Shown piece after piece: positions 1-6,845 of a stretch of 7,039 nucleotides of DNA (positions within the stretch are counted from its first letter, which is position 1; each line of letters starts with the position of its first letter). Location of the stretch: assembly GCA_030620925.1 (NCBI GenBank), contig JAUXIQ010000100.1:1-7039 (forward strand), written 5' to 3'. Under the pieces are notes generated by a model. It had not been told where the DNA came from and searched no databases. It saw only the letters and a list, made by a program, of their open reading frames with translations. The DNA is from Nitrospinota bacterium. GTDB lineage: Bacteria > JAUXIQ01. A program made the translations under genes and the position numbers.

Positions 1-2
1 AA

Positions 3-647
3 GCGTTGAGGGAGTCGGGCGCCGAATGTATCGTCGGAATAGATGAAGCAGGAAGAGGCGCTCTGGCCGGCCCTGTGGTAGCGGCGGCGGTAGCTTTACC
101 ACCGAAGACAAGTATAGACAGCCTCAACGATTCCAAGCAGCTCTCGGCAAAGAACCGTGCAGAACTCTTCCCTGTGATTATAGACACCGCACTGGCCGTA
201 GGTGTGGGAATAGCGGTAAGAGAAATAGTAGACCGGATCAACGTTCGACGGGCCACGCAAGTCGCCATGGCATCAGCAGTCTTAGACCTACCCATCGACC
301 CCGACGCACTGCTTATAGACGCCCTGCACATACCTCAATTATCCATCCATCAGGAGTGCATAATCAAGGGTGACAGCCTGAGCCAGTCCATAGCAGCGGC
401 TTCGGTGATCGCCAAAGTGACCAGGGATAATATCATGTGCTATTATCATCAGCTCTACCCCCAGTACGGCTTCCAACAAAACAAAGGCTACCCCACCAGA
501 AGCCATCTGGAATCTATAAGAATCTTAGGCCCATGCATACTGCACAGGGAAACGTTTCGCGGGGTAAAAGAACATATTTCGTCTGCCCAAATGGAGTATG
601 ACCAAAAAGATTTCTCCTTCAAGCGGGAAAGAGAATATGCAGGATGA
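3..647 (+). CDS. rnhB: Ribonuclease HII, probably 5'-truncated by the window edge
   Basis: Type 2 RNase H, a cytoplasmic endonuclease that cuts the RNA strand of RNA-DNA hybrids and starts removal of single ribonucleotides misincorporated in DNA. Numbering from the TTG at 6, the signature GIDEAGRG lies at residues 11-18 with D13 and E14, followed by LAGPVVAAAV. D105 (in LLIDALHIP) and D123 (in KGDS) complete the DEDD metal-binding set. SIAAASVIAKVTRD (128-141), YPQYGF, NKGYPT and LHRETF are the usual C-terminal family blocks. The frame stays open to the left edge and family members often have more residues before the DEAGRG motif, so the TTG at 6 is only the first possible start and the true start may lie outside. 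Its 3' end overlaps yraN by 11 nt, suggesting cotranscription and coupled translation. Identification is firm; only the start is uncertain. Confidence 0.95.
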   Translation, partial: ALRESGAECIVGIDEAGRGALAGPVVAAAVALPPKTSIDSLNDSKQLSAKNRAELFPVIIDTALAVGVGIAVREIVDRINVRRATQVAMASAVLDLPIDPDALLIDALHIPQLSIHQECIIKGDSLSQSIAAASVIAKVTRDNIMCYYHQLYPQYGFQQNKGYPTRSHLESIRILGPCILHRETFRGVKEHISSAQMEYDQKDFSFKREREYAG

Positions 648-1032
648 GAGAAAAGCGCTTGGGAAGAAAGGCGAAAAGATAGCTGAGAAATTTCTCAAGC
701 GAAGGGGTTACAAAATCGTCGAGCGTAACTATCGCTGCCGCTTCGGCGAAGTCGACCTTATTGCGGTAGATGGAGAATGCCTGGTCTTCGTAGAAGTAAA
801 AACCAGACGCGATGGAGGATCAATCCCCCCTCAGTTTGCCGTTGACAGACGTAAACAGAGCCGCTTGACGCACCTCGCCGCTTACTTCCTCTCCCATAAT
901 CCCAGCCTTAAAACGCAACCGCAGTGCCGCTTCGACGTGGTGGCCGTAATCACGGACGCCAGAGGAAAGAAGCCGTCAATAGAGTTGTTTCAAAACGCCT
1001 TCCTGCCAAAAAACACCCGATTCACTATCTGA
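637..1032 (+). CDS. yraN: UPF0102 (YraN family) endonuclease-fold protein
   Basis: Small conserved protein of the UPF0102/YraN family, which has a restriction-endonuclease-like (Holliday-resolvase-like) fold; its cellular role is not firmly established. From the ATG at 637 (131 aa, the length of E. coli YraN) the order is LGKKGEKIAEKFL, then RNYRCRFGEVDLIA, then VFVEVKTRR, then the KQSRL helix and RFDVVAV. The candidate catalytic set E13, D40, E53 and K55 of a PD-(D/E)xK-type site is intact. I chose 637 over the in-frame ATG at 598 because a GGGAAAGAG purine stretch precedes 637 at short spacing. The GGAG before 598 is only about one base from its ATG, and the longer start would add 13 unconserved residues and a 50-nt overlap. 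The gene follows rnhB with an 11-nt overlap, a frequent bacterial arrangement. Confidence 0.9.
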   Translation: MQDERKALGKKGEKIAEKFLKRRGYKIVERNYRCRFGEVDLIAVDGECLVFVEVKTRRDGGSIPPQFAVDRRKQSRLTHLAAYFLSHNPSLKTQPQCRFDVVAVITDARGKKPSIELFQNAFLPKNTRFTI

Positions 1033-1050
1033 ACGTCAATGCTATATATT

Positions 1051-1070
1051 TTGTCTTATCCAATAGACAA
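1051..1070. repeat. Inverted repeat 19 nt after the yraN stop
   Basis: TTGTCT (1051-1056) is the reverse complement of AGACAA (1065-1070). With one bulged T the stem extends by AT/AT to leave a 3-nt loop. It sits just beyond the end of yraN and could stabilise the 3' end of the rnhB-yraN mRNA. There is no T-run after it on either strand, so I do not call it an intrinsic terminator. Confidence 0.35.
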
Positions 1071-1119
1071 CTGAGCCAGCGAATACCCTATGTCTTCACT
1101 CGGGGAGGAGAGGGGAAGG

Positions 1120-1151
1120 AAAAATTGCAGGGTGATTTCCGTTAACCACCC
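1120..1151 (-). terminator. Possible weak terminator of the DUF3108 gene
   Basis: On the minus strand GGGTG and CACCC (1147-1151 with 1130-1134) form a 5-bp stem, extended past one mismatch by TT/AA, with a 6-nt loop. The hairpin includes the TAA stop of the DUF3108 gene. Downstream on the minus strand come five T (1120-1124) and then a C/T-only tract to 1102. The T-run starts 5 nt after the stem and the stem is short, so intrinsic termination is uncertain. The pyrimidine tract would also suit Rho-dependent termination. Confidence 0.3.
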
Positions 1152-2107
1152 CCGACTTCCTCTACTTCAGTATCCTGATCAAAGTTTATCTCTTCCAGCG
1201 TACCGATAACATTTCCTACGCCTTTGACACTCTCTATGAGACCGGCCACAGGCAACATGCCTTCGCCGATCCATATTCTGCCGTCACCCGTCTTGGAATC
1301 GAAAATTTCCTTGGGGATATCAACCATCAGTAAATACGTGTCGTAGAAGTCTTGCTCCCCGTTGTTTTGCAATTCTATCCGCTCCTCATTCGTGGCCACT
1401 CTGACGTCAAAATGAGTAACGCCCTTGATGGTGGGAACGGTATCGATCCGGTAGTTCTTGCCCTCTTCTAACTCACCGAACACGCCCTGACGAAAATTGT
1501 AAAAAGCCGATAGGACATCGTAAAATATCTTACCCTCTGGGATGTCACTGCGTTCATTCTTTTCTAATAGACCGTTCTTCAGCAACCTCCAGTTATATCG
1601 CATTGAGTTATAATCCATCCAGCTTTCATACACTTCCTCAGTTTCTCCGTAAGAAATTACCCTCTTGTGATACACGGCCCTCAGTTGACTGCCCCCGTCT
1701 ATCAATTCAAATTCCGATCTGTAGGTGTGCCTCCGATGCTGGGTGATCCACCCCACAAAACCTTTGGCTTCGACATCCAAAACCGCATAATACCGACCTG
1801 GGGTCTCGTTCTCCCCAAAATAGAATTCAGCTTCAGCGATTCTTCTGAACCAGAGGAAGCTGAGCCTGTAAATGAGAGTCTCTCCTACTATATTCAGGAA
1901 GGAGTTCTCTTCATCCTTATCTATAATCCGGGGGGTGTAAAAATCATCTCCGCCTTCAGCCCCCGCTAAAGGGATAGGTGATGAATAAGTGAAAAGTGAG
2001 TCCAGCGTGGGGAAAGAGATCAATAGAAATAGCAAGCTCAGCAAAAAAACTAGCTTAAACAACCTGGACGCCTTAACAAATAAATTTCTTAAAACCCCTT
2101 CAATCAT
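1142..2107 (-). CDS. DUF3108 family exported or membrane-anchored protein
   Basis: 321-residue protein that I assign to the DUF3108 family; no biochemical function is established for it. A basic N-terminus (R7, K12, R15, K18) precedes a hydrophobic segment at about 17-34, and an AGA at 48-50 could be a signal-peptidase site, so it is exported or held by an N-terminal helix. There is no lipobox cysteine, and the whole protein lacks cysteine. DUF3108 landmarks are GETLIYRLSFLWFRRIAEAE (75-94), FYDVLSAFYNFRQG (195-208), which matches the family's D-x-LSA-x-Y-x-x-R block, and a late GRIWIGEGMLPV (276-287) followed by GNVIGTLEEI. The mature part is probably beta-rich. The C-terminal tail is acidic and ends in glycines. 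The SD upstream of the ATG is weak (AAAAAG). An in-frame TTG at codon 16, preceded by an AAGG, is an alternative start that would give a shorter signal peptide. The gene converges with yraN. Confidence 0.82.
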   Translation of the reverse strand: MIEGVLRNLFVKASRLFKLVFLLSLLFLLISFPTLDSLFTYSSPIPLAGAEGGDDFYTPRIIDKDEENSFLNIVGETLIYRLSFLWFRRIAEAEFYFGENETPGRYYAVLDVEAKGFVGWITQHRRHTYRSEFELIDGGSQLRAVYHKRVISYGETEEVYESWMDYNSMRYNWRLLKNGLLEKNERSDIPEGKIFYDVLSAFYNFRQGVFGELEEGKNYRIDTVPTIKGVTHFDVRVATNEERIELQNNGEQDFYDTYLLMVDIPKEIFDSKTGDGRIWIGEGMLPVAGLIESVKGVGNVIGTLEEINFDQDTEVEEVGGG

Positions 2108-2153
2108 CTTTTTAACTCGATGTTAAATATACTCAAATAGGTCTATAACCTTT

Positions 2154-2181
2154 CTCATACTAAGATTGTCCTTTTAGTCAA
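2154..2181 (-). promoter_or_regulatory. Candidate sigma-70-type promoter for the DUF3108 gene
   Basis: On the minus strand TTGACT (2176-2181, 5 of 6 to TTGACA) is followed after 16 nt by TATGAG (2154-2159, 4 of 6 to TATAAT). It lies about 47 nt upstream of the DUF3108 ATG in AT-rich DNA. The spacing and position fit an independent promoter, which is expected because the gene is 272 bp from its upstream neighbour. The -10 box is weak. Confidence 0.35.
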
Positions 2182-2227
2182 ATATAACTGTACCGGAGAT
2201 TACAGACCACTATTTATTTAGGTGAAT

Positions 2228-2383
2228 ATGATGCACAGGTTATGCGCGCGGGTGGTTGCGATATTTCGCGGTCTTTCGCCGGAAAAGGAGGGCCTGCAAT
2301 TACCTGAAGACTGGTGCGAAATGGCAGTGGGGGTGAATTACAGAAATAAAAGTCTATTCGATTTTAATTGGGCTCTTTATTAA
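2228..2383 (+). CDS. Possible small protein of 51 residues, unknown
   Basis: An open frame starting with two consecutive ATG codons (2228 and 2231) and ending in TAA at 2381-2383. An AGGTGA (2220-2225) lies 5 nt before the second ATG, a good SD spacing. The 51-residue product is basic at its N-terminus (RLCARVVAIFRG), acidic in the middle (SPEKEG, LPEDWCEMA) and aromatic at its C-terminus (SLFDFNWALY), with two cysteines and no clear membrane helix. I recognise no family. About two thirds of third codon positions in the first 38 codons are G or C, unlike the AT-rich DNA on both sides, which supports coding or a decayed gene. It overlaps the convergent 431-aa gene's end by 4 nt. A stop-free run of this length can also arise by chance, so this is a tentative call. 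Confidence 0.3.
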   Translation: MMHRLCARVVAIFRGLSPEKEGLQLPEDWCEMAVGVNYRNKSLFDFNWALY

Positions 2384-3675
2384 TGGCCGACAAGCGCAGG
2401 GGAGAGGACCCTTTTATTGCTCTTGCGACGCCGGTAAGTCTTGGTAAGCTCAAGGAAAATACCCACATCCCGCTCCAGGTCAGTCTGTGTGCCATCGAAG
2501 TAGAATATTTTTATGGGTAATCCTTCATGGTCGCGACTCACGGTGGGATAGATAGCCTCGCTGGTGATGCCGTTCATGCAGGTGAAGGGGCTGATGTCCA
2601 CCACACCATCCGCCCCCTTATGGTAGAGATAAATCGTCTTACCCACGTTGAGCACCATTTCACCCAGTACTCCTTCCGGGGGTAGATAGGGTTTACTGTG
2701 ATTCAGGACGGTTTTTATATCCTTGGGCTCCTCGTAACCCAGGAAGTCTTCATGAAAAGGCTCCAGCAGACTGTGCTCATCCTTCTTCTGAAACAGGTTC
2801 TTGAGCCATACTCGAAGCATCTCTCTTGAAAACCGTTTCCCCCTGCGAATGAGCCCCTGAGTCTGGCCCCAATTGGTATACCATACCCACTCGGAGATGT
2901 CCGCCATCCAGGCCTCCCCGCCCTGTTCTTCGATGACCCTGACTAAGTCATCATTGCTGAAGCGGTTGAGCCGACAAAATATTTCTCCTACCACACCGAT
3001 AAGCGGCCGCTCGGAGTCATACTTTATGGGAATCGCATTAAACTTCTTCCTGCATTCAGCAAGCGTTTCCACCATCCTTTCCAGGCGCTGTTCTTGATCT
3101 ATCCCCTGCACTTCGATGACGGCACAGAGGAGATCGAGGCACTCTTCAAACACCCGGTCCGTCTCTCCCTTGTTTATTTCATAGGGTCTGGTCTGGAGCA
3201 GCTTTTTACGTATAATATCGGCGGCCACCAACGCCCGCCAGGCGGTGCGCATCAACTCCCCGGCGTGCTCTCCCACACCCTCGTAACCGTTAGCTGCGGA
3301 AGGGGAACAGACCATCGCTTCGGGGTGGCCCATATCGTCCAGCAGTCTTCGTAAATAGGGAGCATACTGGCCGAATCGGCACGGACCGTTAGCGGTGGGC
3401 ATGAAAAAAGCGGTCTTCTCGGGTTGAAAATCGCCGCTCTGGATGATCTTCATAAAATCTCCCACGGTGACCTTCTGCGGGTAACACTCGTCCCCGGAAG
3501 TAAACATCCCCCCCAGCTCGAGGGTGCGCTCATCCGAGTCGGGGGAGAGTGTGGCGTCAATACCGATTGACCTGAAGGCGGCGGCAAAGGTGCGCGCGCC
3601 GGTGTAGGTCATCCTGGGAATATAAAGAGTCCGTCCTTCTAAAGACTGGCCGTTTGAGGAGCTTGCTGCCACCAT
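2380..3675 (-). CDS. COG3581-type activase-associated protein (HgdB-like iron-sulfur module)
   Basis: 431-residue protein matching COG3581, a family found next to or fused to 2-hydroxyacyl-CoA dehydratase activases; its reaction is unknown. After a low-complexity head (SSSNGQS) come TLYIPRMTYTGARTF (16-30), GDECYP (61-66, C64), NGPCRFGQYAPY (96-107, C99), PLIGVVGEIFCRLNRFSN (224-241, C234), FTCMNGITSEA (364-374, C366) and YFDGTQTD (392-399). C64, C99 and C366 are candidate ligands of an iron-sulfur cluster, as the three cysteines of each dehydratase subunit are. Motif order mirrors the C-terminal module of the gene upstream. The ATG lies 37 nt inside that gene in another frame and has its own SD (AAGGGA, 7 nt away), so translation is probably coupled and the two products probably act together. 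No terminator hairpin is evident downstream. Confidence 0.88.
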   Translation of the reverse strand: MVAASSSNGQSLEGRTLYIPRMTYTGARTFAAAFRSIGIDATLSPDSDERTLELGGMFTSGDECYPQKVTVGDFMKIIQSGDFQPEKTAFFMPTANGPCRFGQYAPYLRRLLDDMGHPEAMVCSPSAANGYEGVGEHAGELMRTAWRALVAADIIRKKLLQTRPYEINKGETDRVFEECLDLLCAVIEVQGIDQEQRLERMVETLAECRKKFNAIPIKYDSERPLIGVVGEIFCRLNRFSNDDLVRVIEEQGGEAWMADISEWVWYTNWGQTQGLIRRGKRFSREMLRVWLKNLFQKKDEHSLLEPFHEDFLGYEEPKDIKTVLNHSKPYLPPEGVLGEMVLNVGKTIYLYHKGADGVVDISPFTCMNGITSEAIYPTVSRDHEGLPIKIFYFDGTQTDLERDVGIFLELTKTYRRRKSNKRVLSPALVGH

Positions 3676-6600
3676 CTTAACATCCCTTTACTGTCTAAAT
3701 ACGCTTCGCAGCGGGTCATCATTCCCGCGTCGTTGCTGTGCCCGTCGAACTGTAGGGAAAGAAAAGGTTTGCCTGAAGCGTTGTTGACAAAATGCTTGAT
3801 AAATGAGTCTGGCCCGCACTTGAAGTTGGTGAGATATATGATATGCAGGTTCGGGAACTGACTGACGATCCTCGCCGCGGCAAGTATCTTTCGCCCGTAG
3901 CTCCAGTACATGTTGTTGTTTATATCCTCGATGTCAACTTCGTCCACAGGGAGAAAATCCATGGGGATGACGTTTATGCCGTAGTAGTCCCGGAGCTTGG
4001 AAGGGACGTCCAGGTTCACCCCTTTATCGTAAATGTTGTAAGGCCGCCCCACCAGTACTATCCCCGGCTCACCGCTCTCTTTCAAACGCTGAAGCGCTTC
4101 CTGTCCCAAATCCTGCAGCCTGTCTTGAAATTTTTCCTGAGCATCATAGGCCCGCTCAACGGCTATCTCAGCTTGATCCCTCAGAATCTTATATTTCCTG
4201 GCCAACTTTACTAATACCTCGGTGACACTTTTTCGCCCATCGCGAAACCTGATGGTGGGCTTGATAAAAATATCACTCCTGGACTCGAAAAAGGGCGACC
4301 GCCCTATCACAAAAGGCAGCGTCTGCCCCCAGGGACAGACGTGAGATTCCACCGCCGGATCGAAGGCTTCCGCGTTTACCTGGTTGGGCAGAAAAACATA
4401 ATCGACGCCCATGCCCATAAGCTCAGCCACGTGCCCGTGCGCAACCTGTATGGGAAAACAGGGTTCAGCCACAGTGTACTCTATTCCTTCATGCGCGATG
4501 CTCTTGTTGGTCCGGGTTGAGACCTGCACGCTGAAGCCGATGTTCTCGAAAAAGGTACGCCAGAAGGGAAACCTCTCGTAGGTGTACATTGTGAGGGGAA
4601 TGCCTATGGTGGGCCCGGAATTGGAAGGCCGTAACGTCCCACCGAACATCATCTCATTTCTCATTTCCTGAAGGTCGGGGATAACGGGCTTTCGCTCCGT
4701 CTTCGCCTGCTTACGGTAGCGGTCGGAGCATTTATCACCCCAATAGGTTTTCTCTCCCTCTACATCGAACATCTGTATATCGCAGAAATTGGTGCAGCCC
4801 TGGCAGGAGAATTCCTTGAGGCTGTAATCTACATCTTCAATCTCGTAGCCGCGGAAACCTGTTTCCCCTTCAGTGTTTTTCATCTTATCCATGGCCAGGA
4901 GGGCTGCGCCTATGGCTCCTATAACTCCGTTGTGAGGAGGAACGATTATCTGTTTATTCAATATTTTGGAGAAGGCTGCGGCCACGGAGTCGTTGTACGC
5001 CGTTCCTCCCTGAAAGAAGATGGTCTCTCCGATCCTCCGCCCCCACACCACGCGGTTAATGTAGTTATAAGCAATGGAATAGGCCAGGCCCGCCAAAAGG
5101 TCTTCTTTCTTCGCCCCGCGCTGGAGGTAGGAGTTGACGTCCTGCTCCATGAACACAGTGCAGCGCTCGCCCAGGCGTATGGGGCTAGAAGAACTGAGGG
5201 CCAATTGAGCAAACTGGTCCTTTATGCTGACTTCAAGCTCTTCGGCCCGCTCCTCCAGAAAGGAGCCGGTGCCCGCGGCGCAGGCTTCGTTCATGGCGAA
5301 GTCCACAACCACACCGTTATCAAGGCTTATGAACTTGGAGTCCTGTCCGCCGATTTCAAAAATGGTGTCCGCCTCCGAGCTGATCAGCTTATTGCCGATA
5401 TAGTTGGCGCCCGTCTTGTGGGCGGTAATTTCGTCGTTGATTGTGTCGGCGCCCACCAGTTGCCCTATGAGCTCCCTGCCGGAACCCGTAGTGCCCACAC
5501 CTTTCACTCTGACGCGGCCGCCCAATTCATCCCGCATCTCCGCCAGCCCGCGGGCCACAGCCTGTATGGGCCGGGCTTCGGTACGGGTATATATTTCGTA
5601 AACCACTTCGCCGTTTTCGTCTGCCATCACCAGGTTAGTGCTCACAGAGCCTATGTCTATCCCCAGATAGACATCTACCGGTTGCCCGTCATCAGGTAAA
5701 TTATAAGGTTTCACCCTGTCTCTCAGGAGGAGGACGTTGTCCATGGATAGAGGATCACTTACCGGGAACTGATCGACCTGTTCGTGGTTTCGTATGGAGG
5801 CCGGAGCCGATACCGTTTCGCCACCGCTTGCTTCGGCTTCCATCAGCGCAGCACCCAGGGCCCCCAGCCAGGCATAATAGGCGGGTATGAAGAGCTCTCC
5901 CTCCTTCAGGTCAAACACCTCCTCCATTGCCGCCACCACACCGGCGTTAGCAGCAACACCGCCGGTGAAAGCTATGACCGGCTCTATCTTCTTCCCCTTG
6001 GTGATCGCACCCTTGAAGTTGCGGGCGACGGCATCACACAGACCCTTAAGCACCTCAGCCGGTAGATAGCCCTTTTGCTGGGCGTGGATCATATCGGATT
6101 TGGCGAACACAGAGCAGCGGCCGGCTATCTTGGCCGCTTTGGAGGTTTTCTGAACGATTGCCCCCACTTCGTCTATTTCGTATTTAAGGCGCAGGGCCTG
6201 TTGGTCCATGAAAGAGCCTGTACCCGCGGCGCAATCGCCGTTCGTCTCGTAGTCCGCTATTCCCATTCGGCCCCATGCCCTATCCCGCTCAAATCTGATA
6301 TATTTAGAGTTTTGTCCACCCATTTCAAACAGGGTGCGAACGTCAGGGTAGAGGGCCTCGGTACCCCGGGTTATGGCTTTAAACTCATTTTCGACATTGG
6401 CGCCCAGGATTCCTCCCACCAGTTTAGCTCCCGCTCCCACTATTCGTATGCCCTTCAATTCTTCCTGAGGCACCAGCGAAAGAATCTCTTCGAGTATTCG
6501 ACGCGCGGCATCGATAGGTTGGCCCCGCATCCTGCGGTACTCAGAGACAAGGGTCGGGAACGAATAACCCGCATCGATCTCGGCATCCCCGCCCATCACC

Positions 6601-6713
6601 CTGAACCCTGCACGGTTGATCGCTTCCGTCGGCGGAAGCTCATCCCCGTTCGTTCTCAACAGGGCCGCTTTTATGCTGACAGTTCCGATATCGATTCCAG
6701 CGAAATAGGACAT
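3639..6713 (-). CDS. Tandem 2-hydroxyacyl-CoA dehydratase activase-type ATPase with DUF2229 module
   Basis: 1024-residue cytoplasmic protein of the BadF/BadG/BcrA/BcrD (COG1924, ASKHA fold) family, whose members use ATP hydrolysis to push a low-potential electron from an iron-sulfur cluster into a partner enzyme. Domain 1 (1-290): GIDIGTVSIK, GGQNSK (132-137), GDCAAGTGSF (C161), GRCSVFAK (C200), FTGGVAANAG. Domain 2 (347-606): GIDIGSVSTN, GGQDSK (455-460), EACAAGTGSF (C478), GERCTVF (C518), FFQGGTAYND. A cysteine linker follows (C637, C640, C644, C662). The DUF2229/COG3580 module (700-1005) has AEPCFP (C752), HVCPWGQTLPF (C793), a coiled-coil-like stretch at about 840-880, VGRPYNIYDKG and NFKCGPDSF (C966). 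The start ATG has a strong SD (AAGGGAAGGAAG). The 3' end overlaps the COG3581-type gene. The family call is firm, but the substrate is unknown because no dehydratase or substrate gene is present. Confidence 0.93.
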   Translation of the reverse strand: MSYFAGIDIGTVSIKAALLRTNGDELPPTEAINRAGFRVMGGDAEIDAGYSFPTLVSEYRRMRGQPIDAARRILEEILSLVPQEELKGIRIVGAGAKLVGGILGANVENEFKAITRGTEALYPDVRTLFEMGGQNSKYIRFERDRAWGRMGIADYETNGDCAAGTGSFMDQQALRLKYEIDEVGAIVQKTSKAAKIAGRCSVFAKSDMIHAQQKGYLPAEVLKGLCDAVARNFKGAITKGKKIEPVIAFTGGVAANAGVVAAMEEVFDLKEGELFIPAYYAWLGALGAALMEAEASGGETVSAPASIRNHEQVDQFPVSDPLSMDNVLLLRDRVKPYNLPDDGQPVDVYLGIDIGSVSTNLVMADENGEVVYEIYTRTEARPIQAVARGLAEMRDELGGRVRVKGVGTTGSGRELIGQLVGADTINDEITAHKTGANYIGNKLISSEADTIFEIGGQDSKFISLDNGVVVDFAMNEACAAGTGSFLEERAEELEVSIKDQFAQLALSSSSPIRLGERCTVFMEQDVNSYLQRGAKKEDLLAGLAYSIAYNYINRVVWGRRIGETIFFQGGTAYNDSVAAAFSKILNKQIIVPPHNGVIGAIGAALLAMDKMKNTEGETGFRGYEIEDVDYSLKEFSCQGCTNFCDIQMFDVEGEKTYWGDKCSDRYRKQAKTERKPVIPDLQEMRNEMMFGGTLRPSNSGPTIGIPLTMYTYERFPFWRTFFENIGFSVQVSTRTNKSIAHEGIEYTVAEPCFPIQVAHGHVAELMGMGVDYVFLPNQVNAEAFDPAVESHVCPWGQTLPFVIGRSPFFESRSDIFIKPTIRFRDGRKSVTEVLVKLARKYKILRDQAEIAVERAYDAQEKFQDRLQDLGQEALQRLKESGEPGIVLVGRPYNIYDKGVNLDVPSKLRDYYGINVIPMDFLPVDEVDIEDINNNMYWSYGRKILAAARIVSQFPNLHIIYLTNFKCGPDSFIKHFVNNASGKPFLSLQFDGHSNDAGMMTRCEAYLDSKGMLRWWQQAPQTASL
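3683..3688 (-). promoter_or_regulatory. Internal ribosome binding site for the 431-aa gene
   Basis: AAGGGA on the minus strand lies 7 nt before the ATG at 3675 and inside the 3' end of the upstream activase gene. It supports a genuine second start and therefore two separate proteins rather than one polypeptide broken by an error. Confidence 0.6.
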
Positions 6714-6791
6714 ATCTTCCTTCCCTTAATAAAAAGCCCATTTAAATCGCAAAAGAGTTCCCTATAAACATATGCAAAAATGGTTCCTTAC

Positions 6792-6818
6792 AAGACCGAC
6801 CAGCAAAAAAACAGTCTT
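6792..6818. repeat. Inverted repeat upstream of the activase gene
   Basis: AAGACCG (6792-6798) and CAGTCTT (6812-6818) are inverted copies, 6 of 7 Watson-Crick plus one G-T in RNA, around a 13-nt spacer with seven A (7 T on the transcribed minus strand). It lies about 80 nt before the activase start, so it could be an operator or a leader hairpin. The T-run falls inside the loop, so it is not a terminator in either direction. Confidence 0.35.
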
Positions 6819-6845
6819 AAACTTTAAAGCATTGAAATAATTAAG

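Noticed and set aside
924-1145. 73-codon + strand frame overlapping the end of yraN
   Set aside because: More than half overlaps conserved yraN sequence in another frame. It has no SD before its ATG and no recognisable content.
2166-2188. TTGTCC and TATAAC as a + strand promoter for the small ORF
   Set aside because: The spacer is only 11 nt, too short for a sigma-70-type promoter.
2258-2269. GCGA-TATT-TCGC hairpin in the middle gap
   Set aside because: Only 4 bp with no T-run and inside the possible small ORF; not enough for a terminator or regulatory call.
3636-3650. CTT TAG in the activase end, resembling the CTT TGA recoding site of prfB
   Set aside because: A +1 shift there would enter a frame other than that of the 431-aa protein, which needs -1, and no SD-like stimulator precedes it.
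4932-5699. 255-codon + strand open frame
   Set aside because: Lies entirely antisense to activase domain 2 with its invariant ATPase motifs. It shows no recognisable domain and is a product of codon bias in the real gene.
6075-6767. 230-codon + strand open frame over the activase N-terminus
   Set aside because: Antisense to strongly conserved activase domain 1 motifs and to the gene's SD. Its product resembles no family and its composition is shadow-like.
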